A stretch of DNA of 63,126 nucleotides from Archaeoglobaceae archaeon (GCA_025058735.1 JANXDX010000011.1:1-63126); one strand, 5' to 3'. Shown: positions 1 to 11,626, counted from the stretch's first letter. Notes: generated from the letters alone by a model not told the origin. Program-made: numbers and translations.

Positions 1-129
1 ATGTACGATTTTATAAAAAATAACTTAACTTTATCGAACCTTCGATTTTTCAATCTTTTTTGTCACTTAAACAAAAGTTGTTTCATAAATTAAACGTAAT
101 GAATTTATTCTCTAAGAGGAATCAACTAC
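1..129. other. AT-rich intergenic or gene-flank segment
   Basis: No convincing gene is visible. An ORF of 30 codons starts at base 1, but it has no ribosome site and looks like AT-rich spacer. It could be the edge of something that begins outside the window. An AGAGGA stretch at 115-120 lies just before the next ATG and may act as a weak ribosome site. Confidence 0.4.
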
Positions 130-564
130 ATGCGTCCGATCGGTGTATCTTTGATCGCTCTCTTTATACTAGTTTCTGGAATTTTCTACATAATTGCCAG
201 CTTCGCGATGCTTACAGCTAAAGAAGAATCTTTAAAAATTGCAAAGGAGGAAATTTCAAAAATTTTAAATGTAGAAGAAGAGGATTTAGAAAAAATCTAC
301 ATCTTATCAGTTTTAGTTTTACTATTCTTTGGATTTCTGTACTTTTTATCGAGCTACGGTCTTTTTACTATGAAGAATTGGGGAAGAGTTTTGACTGTAG
401 TGATATGTGGGTTAGAAGCTATCTACAGCACGTTCTTCGCTTTCATCAATCCATTCTTTATCTTCGAATTAACAATATGTATTTTAATAATTTGGTATCT
501 TACAAAAAAAGACATCAGAGATCTTTTTACAAAAAGTATAGAGGAAAAAATTTTGAAAAGTTAG
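130..564 (+). CDS. Small four-helix membrane protein, unknown function
   Basis: A 144-residue protein with four hydrophobic segments at about residues 5-28, 57-80, 86-107 and 108-126. A charged, probably helical loop (about 30-55, rich in Lys and Glu) separates the first two. The opening MRPIGVSLIALF resembles many small archaeal membrane proteins of unknown role, but I do not recognise a family. It ends tail to tail with the glutamate-synthase-like gene, overlapping it by 4 bp. The composition and frame look coding. No function is proposed. Confidence 0.7.
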   Translation: MRPIGVSLIALFILVSGIFYIIASFAMLTAKEESLKIAKEEISKILNVEEEDLEKIYILSVLVLLFFGFLYFLSSYGLFTMKNWGRVLTVVICGLEAIYSTFFAFINPFFIFELTICILIIWYLTKKDIRDLFTKSIEEKILKS

Positions 565-2165
565 CTCAAAATGTTCTCGAAAACATCATTATCTAACTTG
601 TGTATCATCGGTATTCCAGTAACTTCACTTGCCAAAGGTGTCAAGGCAGCTAGGTCATCTCTATCTATTAGATCTAGTCTGAACTTTCTGACTCCAGCTA
701 AAAGCTGTTTCATACCAATTTCCATCCTTTTTATGTAGCTATACAAAGCTACAGCACTCCATGGTAATTTTGTTCCTAAGAGATCTTTGAACTTGGATTT
801 GAACTCATTAGCCAATACAAAGAATTTCTCAGGCTTGTCTCCCCATGTTTCAACAAAACTCTTTGGTAATTTTCCATCTTTTGCAAGTTTTACAAAATAT
901 TCAGCTTTCATAACAGCTGTTAGAGGAGCTCTTCCAATCGTTACAGTTTTCACCATTGGCCCTTCTCCAAAGTTGCTCATGGCTATTGCCTTGAATATCT
1001 GAGTTTCATTTATAAATCCTCCAGCTATGCTTATGTCTGGTACATATCTACCTTTTTTCTTCAAAATTCTAGCAGCTTTTAGAACCAAAGCTTCCAAGTA
1101 AACAGTTGGAATTCCCATTTCGTTCATCATAGGTACAGGACTCATCCCAGTTCCGCCACCAGCTCCATCGAAAGTTACATAATCTACTTCAGCCTCACTT
1201 GCAACTTTCATTTGCCAAGCTACATCAGCTGGTCTATAGGCACCAGTTTTTATCGTAACGTTTTTAGCTCCTAGTTCTCTCAACTCTTCTACAAACTCCT
1301 CAAGACTCTTTTCTGTAGGCATTCCAACTCTGCTGTGCCTTTCAAAACTATCTATTGTTCCAGATTTTAGAGCTTCTTGGACTACAGGATCTTCGGGATC
1401 TGGTAAAACTATGTATCCTCTCTTCTTGAGTTCTATGGCTCTCTGCAGATCTTTGACTCTTATCTCTCCTCCTATAGCCTTAGCTCCCTGTCCCCATTTT
1501 ATTTCTACTGTGTTGACTTCGAGCTTTGAAAGAACGTACTCGTAAACTCCAAAGCGTGTATCTTCAACGTTAACCTGCACAACTATATCTCCATACTTTC
1601 CATCCCAGAACTCCTTGAAAGTTTTTATCCTTCTCTCCATCTCAGGTGACCTTACAACTTTTCCATCTTTGAATTCAGATCTAGGATCTACTCCACAGAC
1701 GTTTTCACCAACTATCAGTATGCATCCAGCTAAAGCTGCACCTACTGCTAAGCCCTCCCAGTACCTCCTTGCAACTTCAGTAGAACCATAGGCTCCAAGT
1801 GCTAAAGGAAATCTAACCTTTGTTTTACCGATCTTAGATTCAACTGATGCGTTTGGAAATATTGCAACGTCTGGATCAGCTTCAATTCCTTCAGCTCCAG
1901 TTACTCTAGACATTATGTTGAAGTGGCACCAATCTAATCCGTAGTCTTTTAAAGATGATGCAGTACTTTCTCCAAAATATTTTGGATCCGGATAGAGAGC
2001 CTCGTTTGCTCTAAAAGCTGATAAAGCTATTTCACATACGAACAAACAATCGCTCACGCAAAGTGGACACATTCCGCTCTGTGGATTCACATCTCTTACC
2101 CTCGTCCTCGTCCCCGTAGTAGACATCGCATTTATATACGAGGAGTTCTGCTGAACCCTTTCCAT
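561..2165 (-). CDS. gltB: Archaeal glutamate synthase-like protein (FMN-binding GltB core)
   Basis: This is the FMN/central domain of glutamate synthase as found in archaea, without the amidotransferase or GXGXG domains of bacterial GltB. Seen directly: the TIM-barrel stretches VEIKWGQGAKAIGGE, TFDGAGGGTGMSPVP and the late IAGGF. The N-terminus has a CX2CX3CX3C cluster (C33, C36, C40, C44) that could hold an Fe-S centre, while the usual three cysteines of the [3Fe-4S] site near the barrel end are not seen. Family knowledge: it would reduce 2-oxoglutarate plus ammonia or glutamine nitrogen to glutamate. A TTG codon at 2180 would extend it, but the TATA box at 2189-2198 lies about 28 bp before the ATG at 2165, so I take that ATG as a leaderless start (534 aa). 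It is divergent from glnA. Confidence 0.88.
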   Translation of the reverse strand: MERVQQNSSYINAMSTTGTRTRVRDVNPQSGMCPLCVSDCLFVCEIALSAFRANEALYPDPKYFGESTASSLKDYGLDWCHFNIMSRVTGAEGIEADPDVAIFPNASVESKIGKTKVRFPLALGAYGSTEVARRYWEGLAVGAALAGCILIVGENVCGVDPRSEFKDGKVVRSPEMERRIKTFKEFWDGKYGDIVVQVNVEDTRFGVYEYVLSKLEVNTVEIKWGQGAKAIGGEIRVKDLQRAIELKKRGYIVLPDPEDPVVQEALKSGTIDSFERHSRVGMPTEKSLEEFVEELRELGAKNVTIKTGAYRPADVAWQMKVASEAEVDYVTFDGAGGGTGMSPVPMMNEMGIPTVYLEALVLKAARILKKKGRYVPDISIAGGFINETQIFKAIAMSNFGEGPMVKTVTIGRAPLTAVMKAEYFVKLAKDGKLPKSFVETWGDKPEKFFVLANEFKSKFKDLLGTKLPWSAVALYSYIKRMEIGMKQLLAGVRKFRLDLIDRDDLAALTPLASEVTGIPMIHKLDNDVFENILS

Positions 2166-2188
2166 GGCACTTAATGTCAAAATTGAGC

Positions 2189-2198
2189 ATATAAGTTT
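2189..2198 (-). promoter_or_regulatory. TATA box of the gltB-like gene
   Basis: The reverse strand reads AAAACTTATA here, 23-33 bp before the ATG at 2165. This spacing puts the transcription start at or next to the ATG, implying a leaderless message. Confidence 0.55.
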
Positions 2199-2207
2199 TA
2201 CTAATCG

Positions 2208-2224
2208 ATACTAAATATTAGTAT
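2208..2224. promoter_or_regulatory. Palindrome beside gltB promoter (possible operator)
   Basis: ATACTAA-ATA-TTAGTAT has two perfect 7-bp inverted arms around a 3-bp spacer. It lies directly upstream of the TATA box of the gltB-like gene, where a regulator would block or help TBP/TFB. It may be a nitrogen-control operator. It does not match the GGAA-N8-TTCC form of the methanogen NrpR operator, so the regulator is unknown. Confidence 0.4.
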
Positions 2225-2256
2225 AAATTTGTATGAGATTGTATTGAAAAATTTTT

Positions 2257-2274
2257 AGAAGTTTCGAAATTTCT
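2257..2274. promoter_or_regulatory. Palindrome upstream of glnA (possible operator)
   Basis: The halves AGAAGTTTC and GAAATTTCT form an inverted repeat with a single mismatch. It is centred about 50 bp upstream of the glnA TATA box. The local AT-richness raises the chance of coincidence. Confidence 0.3.
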
Positions 2275-2312
2275 TAAAAAATTTTTAGGGAAAACACTTT
2301 CAAATGAGAAAG

Positions 2313-2321
2313 AATATATAT
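2313..2321 (+). promoter_or_regulatory. TATA box of glnA
   Basis: The run AATATATAT is centred 25 bp before the glnA ATG at 2342, and no ribosome site lies between them. This is the pattern of a leaderless archaeal transcript. Confidence 0.6.
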
Positions 2322-2341
2322 CTTTTCTGAGCTTTTAAAAC

Positions 2342-3778
2342 ATGCTGGAAAGTGCTACAGAAATTTTAAGGAAAGAAAATGTAAAACAGGTTCTTTGTAC
2401 TTTTAGCGATATTCGCGGATATTTCATGTCTTTTTCAATTCCTGCTAGAGAGTTTGTTGAGGGAAATGCTTTGAACGGAATAGGGTTCGATGGATCATCT
2501 ATAAGAGGATTCAAGAGCATAGAAGAAAGTGATATGGTCTGGAAACCAGATTTGGCTACGCTGAAAGTTGTACCTTGGCTTGAAGGTTTAAATAGATCGG
2601 CGATAGTTTTCGGTGACATATATGAAGCCTGGGGAGAAAAGATCGCTGAATGCGACCCGAGAGGCTACGTTGCAAAAAAGATGCAAGATGAGTTGAGATC
2701 GAAGGATCTTTCAGCTATATTTGGACCAGAAATAGAGTTTTTTGTTTTTGAAAGTATAGACTTTAAAAATCTTTTCTGGGATCTTTGGACTTCTCCAAAC
2801 GGTGGAGCAGGAGATAGCTGGGGAGCTCCGAGAGTATTACCAAAAAGTAAAGAACTGAGTGGACCTTATGTTATAAGACCAAAAGAAGGTTACTTTAGAG
2901 CTCCACCTGAAGATACAACTTTTGAATATAGAAACGAACTAGTTCATTACTTGGAAAAACTTGACGTAGTTGTAGAATATCATCACCATGAAGTAGCTAC
3001 TCCAGGTCAGGTTGAGTTGGATTTTAAACCTAAACAACTAGTAGATGCTGCAGATGCTTTTTATCTTTATAAATTTACAGCAAAAAATGTTGCGGCTATG
3101 AAAGGATTAGTTGTAACTTTTATGCCAAAACCAATATATTTAGATAATGCAAGTGGTATGCACGTACATCAAAGCCTTTGGAAAGGTGAACCATTTAAAG
3201 GTGAAGCTCTGTTTTTCGATTCAAATGACGAGTTCATGTTAAGTCAAAAAGCAAGATATTACATAGGTGGATTGTTGGAGCATGCTAAAGCTTTGACAGC
3301 TATATGTTGTCCAACTATAAACAGCTACAAGCGCTTAGTTCCTGGTTTTGAAGCTCCTACAAACATATGCTGGAGCCCAAGAAATAGAAGTGCTTTAATT
3401 AGAGTTCCAATGTATAAAAAGAACAAATCTGCAATAAGAATAGAATACAGAGGAGCAGATCCTAGCTGTAATCCTTATCTAGCTTTCTCATCTCAACTTT
3501 CGGCTGGATTAGATGGAATAAAGAAAAAAATTGATCCAGGAGATCCTGTGATGGTGGATGTTTACAAGTTGTCTCCAAGGGAGAGGAGAGAGATGGGGAT
3601 TGGGGAACTTCCGACGACTTTGAGAGATGCAATAGATCACTTAGCAAGCGATGAACTTTTCAAGAAAGTTCTTGGATCTCACATATTTGATGCTTTCATC
3701 GAAACGAAGATAGATGAGTGGAATCAGTTTTGTCTTTACATAACACCTTGGGAGTACATGAAGTACTTCGACATATGA
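2342..3778 (+). CDS. glnA: Glutamine synthetase, type I
   Basis: A full-length 478-residue GlnA that forms glutamine from glutamate, ammonia and ATP, normally as a cytoplasmic dodecamer. Visible signatures are NGIGFDGSS (45-53), the metal-binding FGPEIEFF (127-134), ASGMHVHQS around residue 270, NRSALIRVP, and RIEYRGADPSCNPYLAF near 365-380. The insertion and adenylylated-tyrosine loop of the GSI-beta subtype are not apparent, so control is probably by effectors or transcription. It is divergent from the glutamate-synthase-like gene and overlaps the next gene by ATGA (3775-3778), which ties that radical SAM protein to nitrogen metabolism. Confidence 0.97.
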   Translation: MLESATEILRKENVKQVLCTFSDIRGYFMSFSIPAREFVEGNALNGIGFDGSSIRGFKSIEESDMVWKPDLATLKVVPWLEGLNRSAIVFGDIYEAWGEKIAECDPRGYVAKKMQDELRSKDLSAIFGPEIEFFVFESIDFKNLFWDLWTSPNGGAGDSWGAPRVLPKSKELSGPYVIRPKEGYFRAPPEDTTFEYRNELVHYLEKLDVVVEYHHHEVATPGQVELDFKPKQLVDAADAFYLYKFTAKNVAAMKGLVVTFMPKPIYLDNASGMHVHQSLWKGEPFKGEALFFDSNDEFMLSQKARYYIGGLLEHAKALTAICCPTINSYKRLVPGFEAPTNICWSPRNRSALIRVPMYKKNKSAIRIEYRGADPSCNPYLAFSSQLSAGLDGIKKKIDPGDPVMVDVYKLSPRERREMGIGELPTTLRDAIDHLASDELFKKVLGSHIFDAFIETKIDEWNQFCLYITPWEYMKYFDI

Positions 3779-4950
3779 TAGTTGACAGGAGTAAGTGCAA
3801 AAGTTGTGGATTCTGTGAACTTGTCTGCAGATCGAAGGAGTGCGTAGAATGCTTAGCATGTTACTACTCATGTCCTTTTGAGGCTAGGAAAATAGAAGAA
3901 AAAAAGAAAAAAGAAGAAAAAGTGACAATATTTTTTGATGATTTGAGATTTGAAGTTCCAAAAACTACTGTTGCAAAAGCACTTCAAACGATTGGATTCA
4001 AGTTCAAAGATCCTGGCAATGAGCCATCTCTTTCATGCAAAACTGGCGGCTGCTGGAGTTGCGCTTTGCTGATAAATGGAAAAGTTGAAAGAGCTTGCAT
4101 AACTCCAGTTAAAGATAACATGAAGATATCTTTTGGAGAATTTGAACCTAGAAGAATTATACATGGGCCAGAACCTCATCTGGTTGGAGGAAAAGCAACT
4201 CCTTGGTGGGAAGTTGACTACTTGCATTACGTAGAAGCTGCAGTGTGGACAGCTGGTTGCAACTTAAGATGTCCTCAATGCCAAAATTACACTGTAACTT
4301 ATGACAACTTCAGCAAAGCTTTAAGTCCAAAAGAAGCTGCAGAACTTTTGGCTTTTTGCCACAAAACTTACAGAACTAAAGGAGTTGCGATAAGTGGCGG
4401 AGAACCGACTTTGAATAGAAAATGGTTAGTAAAGTTTTTCAGGGAATTGTCGAAAATAACTGAGAAAAGAGTTAGAAGACATTTAGATAGTAATGGAACG
4501 ATATTGACAAGAGATTACGTAGATGAGCTAGTTGATGCAGGTTGCAACAACATAGGTATAGAACCTAAGTGTGTTTCAGTTGAAACTTACATGAAAATTA
4601 CTGGTTTAGATGACAAAGAACTTGCATCGAAATACTTGGAAAACGCTTGGAAAATTGCAAAGTACATATGCGATGAACACAGCGGTGTTTACTTAGGAAT
4701 AGGATTAGTTTACAACTCAGCCCTTGTCAGTTTTGAAGAAATTGCTGAAGCTGGGGAAAAAATAGCTAAAATCAGTGGAGAAGTACAAGTTACAGTTTTA
4801 GATTACTTTCCAGCTTTTAGAAGAAGAGATCTAAAAAGGCCGAGCTATGAGGAAATGATCAAAGTGAGATCGATTCTTGAAGGTCAAGGATTAAAGAACG
4901 TAGTAGTTCAAACAGTTAGAGGTCATGTTACTCCACACAATAGAAGATAG
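3775..4950 (+). CDS. Radical SAM protein with N-terminal 2[4Fe-4S] and [2Fe-2S] domains
   Basis: A 391-residue protein with four Cys clusters in order. An 8Fe-ferredoxin-like segment has two CX2CX2CX3C sets (C8, C11, C14, C18 and C23, C26, C29, C33). A plant/SDH-type [2Fe-2S]-like set follows (C88, C93, C96, C108). The radical SAM CX3CX2C (C162, C166, C169) sits in a PflA-like domain, followed by ISGGEPTLN. The domains suggest an electron-input arm feeding a radical SAM enzyme; the substrate is unknown. The ATG at 3775 overlaps the glnA stop. An upstream in-frame ATG inside glnA would give 19 more residues but is less likely. It converges with the PHP gene and overlaps it by 60 bp. Confidence 0.88.
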   Translation: MIVDRSKCKSCGFCELVCRSKECVECLACYYSCPFEARKIEEKKKKEEKVTIFFDDLRFEVPKTTVAKALQTIGFKFKDPGNEPSLSCKTGGCWSCALLINGKVERACITPVKDNMKISFGEFEPRRIIHGPEPHLVGGKATPWWEVDYLHYVEAAVWTAGCNLRCPQCQNYTVTYDNFSKALSPKEAAELLAFCHKTYRTKGVAISGGEPTLNRKWLVKFFRELSKITEKRVRRHLDSNGTILTRDYVDELVDAGCNNIGIEPKCVSVETYMKITGLDDKELASKYLENAWKIAKYICDEHSGVYLGIGLVYNSALVSFEEIAEAGEKIAKISGEVQVTVLDYFPAFRRRDLKRPSYEEMIKVRSILEGQGLKNVVVQTVRGHVTPHNRR

Positions 4951-5487
4951 GAGAGAATTAACTTCTGAATTTTTCAATAAATTTAACACTTTTCCAACTT
5001 CTTCAGCTGAATGAGCATCACTTCCTCCAATTCCTGGTTTTTTGAACTTTATCGCATATCTTTTTGCTAAAAAATTGAAGAAACTTCTAGCATTTAAAAC
5101 TTCAACTCCATCTACGAAATTAAAACTAGATAATCTAACTGTTCCACCTCTAAAGATGTCGAAAGGGTGGGCTAAAAAGCTTAGACCTCCAGCTTTTCTA
5201 ACTTCTTTGCATGTTTCTTTTAAACTCATTTTACTTTCAATATCTTTTTTTATACCATAGGCAATTATGTGACCGTTTTCTGTTGTTATTTCTGATGCAG
5301 TGATCACTTTTATTGGTAAATGTTCTTCTAAAACTATTTTTTCAGCTTCCAAAGATCCTTCGATGCAATCGTGGTCAGTTATAGCAATAACGTCAATCCT
5401 TTTATCTAAAGCTGCAGTCAAAACTCTTTTAACGTTGTCCTTTCCATCGCTGTAGGTTGTGTGTACGTGAAGCTCTGCGAGCAACAT
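4891..5487 (-). CDS. PHP-domain phosphoesterase
   Basis: A 198-residue stand-alone PHP (polymerase and histidinol phosphatase) domain. Metal ligands are visible as HVHTTYSDG (HxH at 7-9), ITDHD (36-40), AHPFD (H107) and GGSDAH (D157, H159). Family members hydrolyse phosphate esters such as histidinol phosphate, 3',5'-bisphosphates or small nucleic-acid ends. No helicase or polymerase domain is attached, so the substrate cannot be read from sequence. The tail overlaps the radical SAM gene on the opposite strand by 60 bp. An ATG start is present and no ribosome site is obvious. Confidence 0.88.
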   Translation of the reverse strand: MLLAELHVHTTYSDGKDNVKRVLTAALDKRIDVIAITDHDCIEGSLEAEKIVLEEHLPIKVITASEITTENGHIIAYGIKKDIESKMSLKETCKEVRKAGGLSFLAHPFDIFRGGTVRLSSFNFVDGVEVLNARSFFNFLAKRYAIKFKKPGIGGSDAHSAEEVGKVLNLLKNSEVNSLLSSIVWSNMTSNCLNYYVL

Positions 5488-5616
5488 ATGGCAATATATA
5501 AAAATTTGTAGAGATAATTCTTTCGCTTTAAAACTTATATATTAAACTTTATTATGTTTTTAATTAAATTTATTAAACTGTTAAAAAATTAAAATTAAAA
5601 ATTATTTCCAGTTAAT

Positions 5617-6471
5617 ATGATGATATTCCCCGTTGCGTTTGATTCGATGGGAGTCAGAAGTATGACTACAGCTGTGCATTCAGAAATCAGAATTTTGATA
5701 GATCCAAGTGTGAGTTTAGCTCCTTATCGCTATGGCCTACCACCTCACAAAGTTGAAGTTGAAAGAATGAAGCAGAAGTGGGAGGAAATAAAGAAAGAAA
5801 TCAGTTTGAGCGACGTAGTAATTATAACTCACTACCACTACGATCACCACAATCCAAACGAAGTAGATCTGTTTGAAGGAAAAAAACTGCTTCTGAAGAA
5901 TCCGAAAGAAAAGATCAACAAGAGTCAGATGAAAAGATCAGCTTACTTTCTTGAAAAGTTGAAAAAAATTGAAGTAGAAATAGATTTTTGTGATAATAAA
6001 CATTACGAATTTGAAAACACACTCATTGAAATTTCCTGGCCAGTTTTTCATGGGATAAACGACAAACTTGGATTTGTGTTAGAGATTTACGTAGCTTCAA
6101 AGAAAACTTTTCTCTTCTCTTCAGACGTTGAAGGAGTTGCTAATGAAGACCAGTTAAGGTTCATGCTTGAAAAAGATGCAGAAATAGTTTTCTTAGATGG
6201 TCCAATGACTTACATGCCTCATAAATATCCACAAGAGTTTTTCACGAAAAGTATTGAAAACGTAAAGAAGTTGATCGAAAAGACACAAGTTGAGAAACTT
6301 GTAATCGATCACCACACGACGAGGGATCTAGCTTGGAGAAAAAAGATTTCAGAGATCTTTAAGTTTGGAGAAGAGAATGGAGTTAAAATTTTATCTGCCG
6401 CAGAATTTGCTGGAGTTGAAGAAGAATTGCTTGAAGCTAAAAGGAAAGAGTTGTGGTCTTCGAGTTTTTGA
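5617..6471 (+). CDS. UPF0282-type metallo-beta-lactamase-fold hydrolase
   Basis: A 284-residue protein matching the archaeal UPF0282 family: FDSMGVRSM at the start, [11 protein letters not shown], then the metal motif [11 protein letters not shown] (H72, H74, D76, H77), and a late DHHTTRD near residue 232 that supplies another ligand. Family members have the metallo-beta-lactamase fold, but their reaction is not established to my knowledge. Two ATG codons stand in tandem at 5617 and 5620, and either could be used. The gene stands alone, with AT-rich spacers on both sides. Confidence 0.85.
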   Translation: MMIFPVAFDSMGVRSMTTAVHSEIRILIDPSVSLAPYRYGLPPHKVEVERMKQKWEEIKKEISLSDVVIITHYHYDHHNPNEVDLFEGKKLLLKNPKEKINKSQMKRSAYFLEKLKKIEVEIDFCDNKHYEFENTLIEISWPVFHGINDKLGFVLEIYVASKKTFLFSSDVEGVANEDQLRFMLEKDAEIVFLDGPMTYMPHKYPQEFFTKSIENVKKLIEKTQVEKLVIDHHTTRDLAWRKKISEIFKFGEENGVKILSAAEFAGVEEELLEAKRKELWSSSF

Positions 6472-6619
6472 TTTAAATTGAATTTACCTTCAAATTTTCA
6501 ACAAAATCACTGTTGAAAGGCAACCCAACTTTTCTACTCTTTAACTTCACTTTCAATCATCAAAAACGATCATTATATTAGCCCCACTAAACTTTTTAAA
6601 TTAGGAGTTAACTCGTAAC

Positions 6620-7477
6620 ATGCTTCCAAAATTCATATTTCAGAAGGAAAACCTTGTAGAAAAACCTTGGGGCGGTGAATGGATTGCTACAATTAAAGGT
6701 TTTAAAGGTCGTTTTGCAGAATCTTGGGAATTTTCTGCTCATCAATCAAACCCTTCAGAAGTTTTCATCAAAGGAAAAACTGTCAGCATGCTGGAGTTGA
6801 TATCTAAGTTTAGAGAAGAGTTGTTTGGTAAAGCTAAGCCAGAATTTCCTTTGATAAAATTTTTAGATGTTAGTGGAAGGATGCCAATACAAGTCCATCC
6901 ATCAGATGAAGTTGCACAATCTTTGGGTGAAAGTGATAGAGGTAAAGATAAGATGTGGATAACCTTATCCAGTGGAAAAGTCTTTGCTGGATTTAAAAAG
7001 AGTGTAAATTTAGAAGAGCTGAAAGTTAAGTTTGAAAAAATAGTAGAACTTATGAATTCTTTTGAATCGAGATTTCTAGATATTTACATGATTAATAGTG
7101 GTATAATTCACTCAGCTGAAAGCATAAAACTCCTCGAAATTTCAACGAACTCAAACTTAACTTATACGATCGAAAACGACGTAGCTTTAAAAGCTTTGAA
7201 TACAAAAAAATCTGAGGAGAATGAAATAAAACTGGGAAGAAGGGAAAAAGTTGAAATGAAAAATTTTGGCATAGAAATCTTGTCAGTTTCTGGAACTAAA
7301 AATTTTGAAATAAGATCTTTTAACGTTTTAATTTGTATAGAAGGATTTGCCTTACTAAAAAGTGAAGAGATCGTCGAACTTCACAAAGGCTATTCATGTC
7401 TAGTTCCAGCGATGACGAAGAACTATTCAATAATATCTGATCATGCCAAAATAGTCAGAGTTTATCCTCTAACTTAA
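6620..7477 (+). CDS. manA: Mannose-6-phosphate isomerase, class I (cupin)
   Basis: A 285-residue type I phosphomannose isomerase homologue, interconverting fructose-6-P and mannose-6-P for nucleotide sugars and glycans. Seen: EKPWGGEW near the N-terminus, the metal motif QVHPSDE (H93), GKDKMW and a second conserved His in SGIIHS (H164). It is shorter than the enzymes of about 390 residues from bacteria, as many archaeal versions are. A TATA-like CTTTTTAAATTA at about 6593-6604 lies close enough to the ATG at 6620 for a leaderless message. Confidence 0.85.
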   Translation: MLPKFIFQKENLVEKPWGGEWIATIKGFKGRFAESWEFSAHQSNPSEVFIKGKTVSMLELISKFREELFGKAKPEFPLIKFLDVSGRMPIQVHPSDEVAQSLGESDRGKDKMWITLSSGKVFAGFKKSVNLEELKVKFEKIVELMNSFESRFLDIYMINSGIIHSAESIKLLEISTNSNLTYTIENDVALKALNTKKSEENEIKLGRREKVEMKNFGIEILSVSGTKNFEIRSFNVLICIEGFALLKSEEIVELHKGYSCLVPAMTKNYSIISDHAKIVRVYPLT

Positions 7478-7520
7478 AGTACATTTTTTTTCTTTAACTA
7501 TATCCTTTGAGCGAAAAGTT

Positions 7521-7527
7521 TATATAT
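7521..7527 (+). promoter_or_regulatory. TATA box of the heat-shock operon
   Basis: TATATAT is centred about 30 bp before the regulator ATG at 7554. The operator next to it begins 3 bp downstream, so a bound repressor would cover the space between the TATA box and the transcription start. Confidence 0.65.
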
Positions 7528-7529
7528 CA

Positions 7530-7544
7530 CTAACTAAAAGTTAC
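7530..7544. promoter_or_regulatory. HSR1-type heat-shock operator
   Basis: CTAAC-TAAAA-GTTAC matches four of the five bases in the right arm and all of the left arm of the CTAAC-N5-GTTAG motif reported for HSR1 of Archaeoglobus fulgidus. A third half-site, CTAAC, follows at 7544-7548. The position between the TATA box and the start codon of the regulator itself is as expected for autoregulation. Confidence 0.75.
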
Positions 7545-7553
7545 TAACTAGAT

Positions 7554-10558
<3,005 letters not shown>

Positions 10559-10567
10559 GGTGGTTTT

Positions 10568-11098
10568 ATGGTTTGGAGAAAGAGGAGGAAAGATTGGGAG
10601 GAGGATTGGGACCCGTTTGATGAGATCTTTAGAAGATTTGGAGCTTTCGACGACATATTCGAAAGAATGATGAAAGACTTTGAAGAGGTAATGAAAAGAG
10701 CAGAGAAAGGAGAAATAAAACCGATAATTAGAGGGTTCAGTATAAGGATTGGTCCAGACGGAAAACCTGAAATAAGAGAATTTGGAACTAAGGGAGTTAG
10801 AGAAATAATGGGTATAGAAGAAAGAAAACCGCTTGTAGATGTAATTGAAACTGACGATGAAGTTCAAGTAATAGCAGAAATGCCTGGAATAAGTAAAGAC
10901 GACATTGAATTGAATGCAACTGAGAAAAGTTTGGAAATTAGAGCAGAAAGTGAAAGCAGAAAATATCACGAAGTAGTAGAACTTCCAGCAGAAGTAGATC
11001 CAGATTCTGCAAAAGCTAAATACAACAACGGAGTTCTAGAAGTTATATTGAAGAAGAAGTATTCAAAGAAAAGTGGAAAGAAGATCCAAGTAGAGTAA
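10568..11098 (+). CDS. hsp20: Small heat-shock protein, Hsp20 family
   Basis: A 176-residue sHSP. A charged N-terminal arm (WRKRRKDWEEDWDPFDEIF) and linker precede the alpha-crystallin domain at about 95-170 (PLVDVIETDDEVQVIAEMPG ... ELPAEVDPDSAKAKYNNGVLEVILKK). It ends in the IXI-like K-K-I-Q-V-E tail used in oligomer assembly. It holds unfolding proteins for refolding or transfer. A GAGGTGG ribosome site (10557-10563) overlaps the cdc48 stop, so translation is probably coupled. Third gene of the heat-shock operon. Confidence 0.95.
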   Translation: MVWRKRRKDWEEDWDPFDEIFRRFGAFDDIFERMMKDFEEVMKRAEKGEIKPIIRGFSIRIGPDGKPEIREFGTKGVREIMGIEERKPLVDVIETDDEVQVIAEMPGISKDDIELNATEKSLEIRAESESRKYHEVVELPAEVDPDSAKAKYNNGVLEVILKKKYSKKSGKKIQVE

Positions 11099-11188
11099 AG
11101 ATATTTTTTTAAAATTAAATTAATTATTTTTATATATATTTTATATGTTATTAGATTCAATATTTAAACCTAGAGCGAAGTGAACACT

Positions 11189-11626
11189 ATGGTCTCGGAA
11201 GTTAGAATGGTAGACGTTTCTGAAAAACCAGAAGTTCTTAGAATAGCTGTAGCTGAGGGCTTAATAAAATTAAAAAAGGAGACTTTGGAAGCTGTAAAAT
11301 TTGAAAAAATTGAGAAAGGAAATGTTTTAGTAACTGCAAACATAGCAGCTGTACTTGCAGCTAAAAGAACTTCTGAAATAATACCTTTGTGTCATCAAAT
11401 ACCTCTAACTTCGGTCAAAGTGGATTTTGAAATACTTGAAGATGGAATAAAGGTTATTTGTGAAGTAAAAGCAAAAGCAAAAACTGGTGTAGAGATGGAA
11501 GCATTGACTGCAGTGTCTGCAGCTTTACTTACTATTTGGGATATGGTAAAATCTTTGGAAAAAGAGGGAGAAAGTTATAGGACATGTATAAAAGAGATAA
11601 AGGTTACAAAAAAGCAAAAAATTTAA
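11189..11626 (+). CDS. moaC: Cyclic pyranopterin monophosphate synthase MoaC
   Basis: A 145-residue MoaC, the enzyme that turns 3',8-cyclo-7,8-dihydro-GTP into cyclic pyranopterin monophosphate for molybdopterin or tungstopterin. Signatures: [10 protein letters not shown] near the start, [15 protein letters not shown] in the middle, and [25 protein letters not shown] at 11180 would add three residues. The TATA-like ATTTAAA at 11162-11168 is about 24 bp before the ATG at 11189, so I chose the ATG (leaderless). No other moa gene is in the window. Confidence 0.95.
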   Translation: MVSEVRMVDVSEKPEVLRIAVAEGLIKLKKETLEAVKFEKIEKGNVLVTANIAAVLAAKRTSEIIPLCHQIPLTSVKVDFEILEDGIKVICEVKAKAKTGVEMEALTAVSAALLTIWDMVKSLEKEGESYRTCIKEIKVTKKQKI

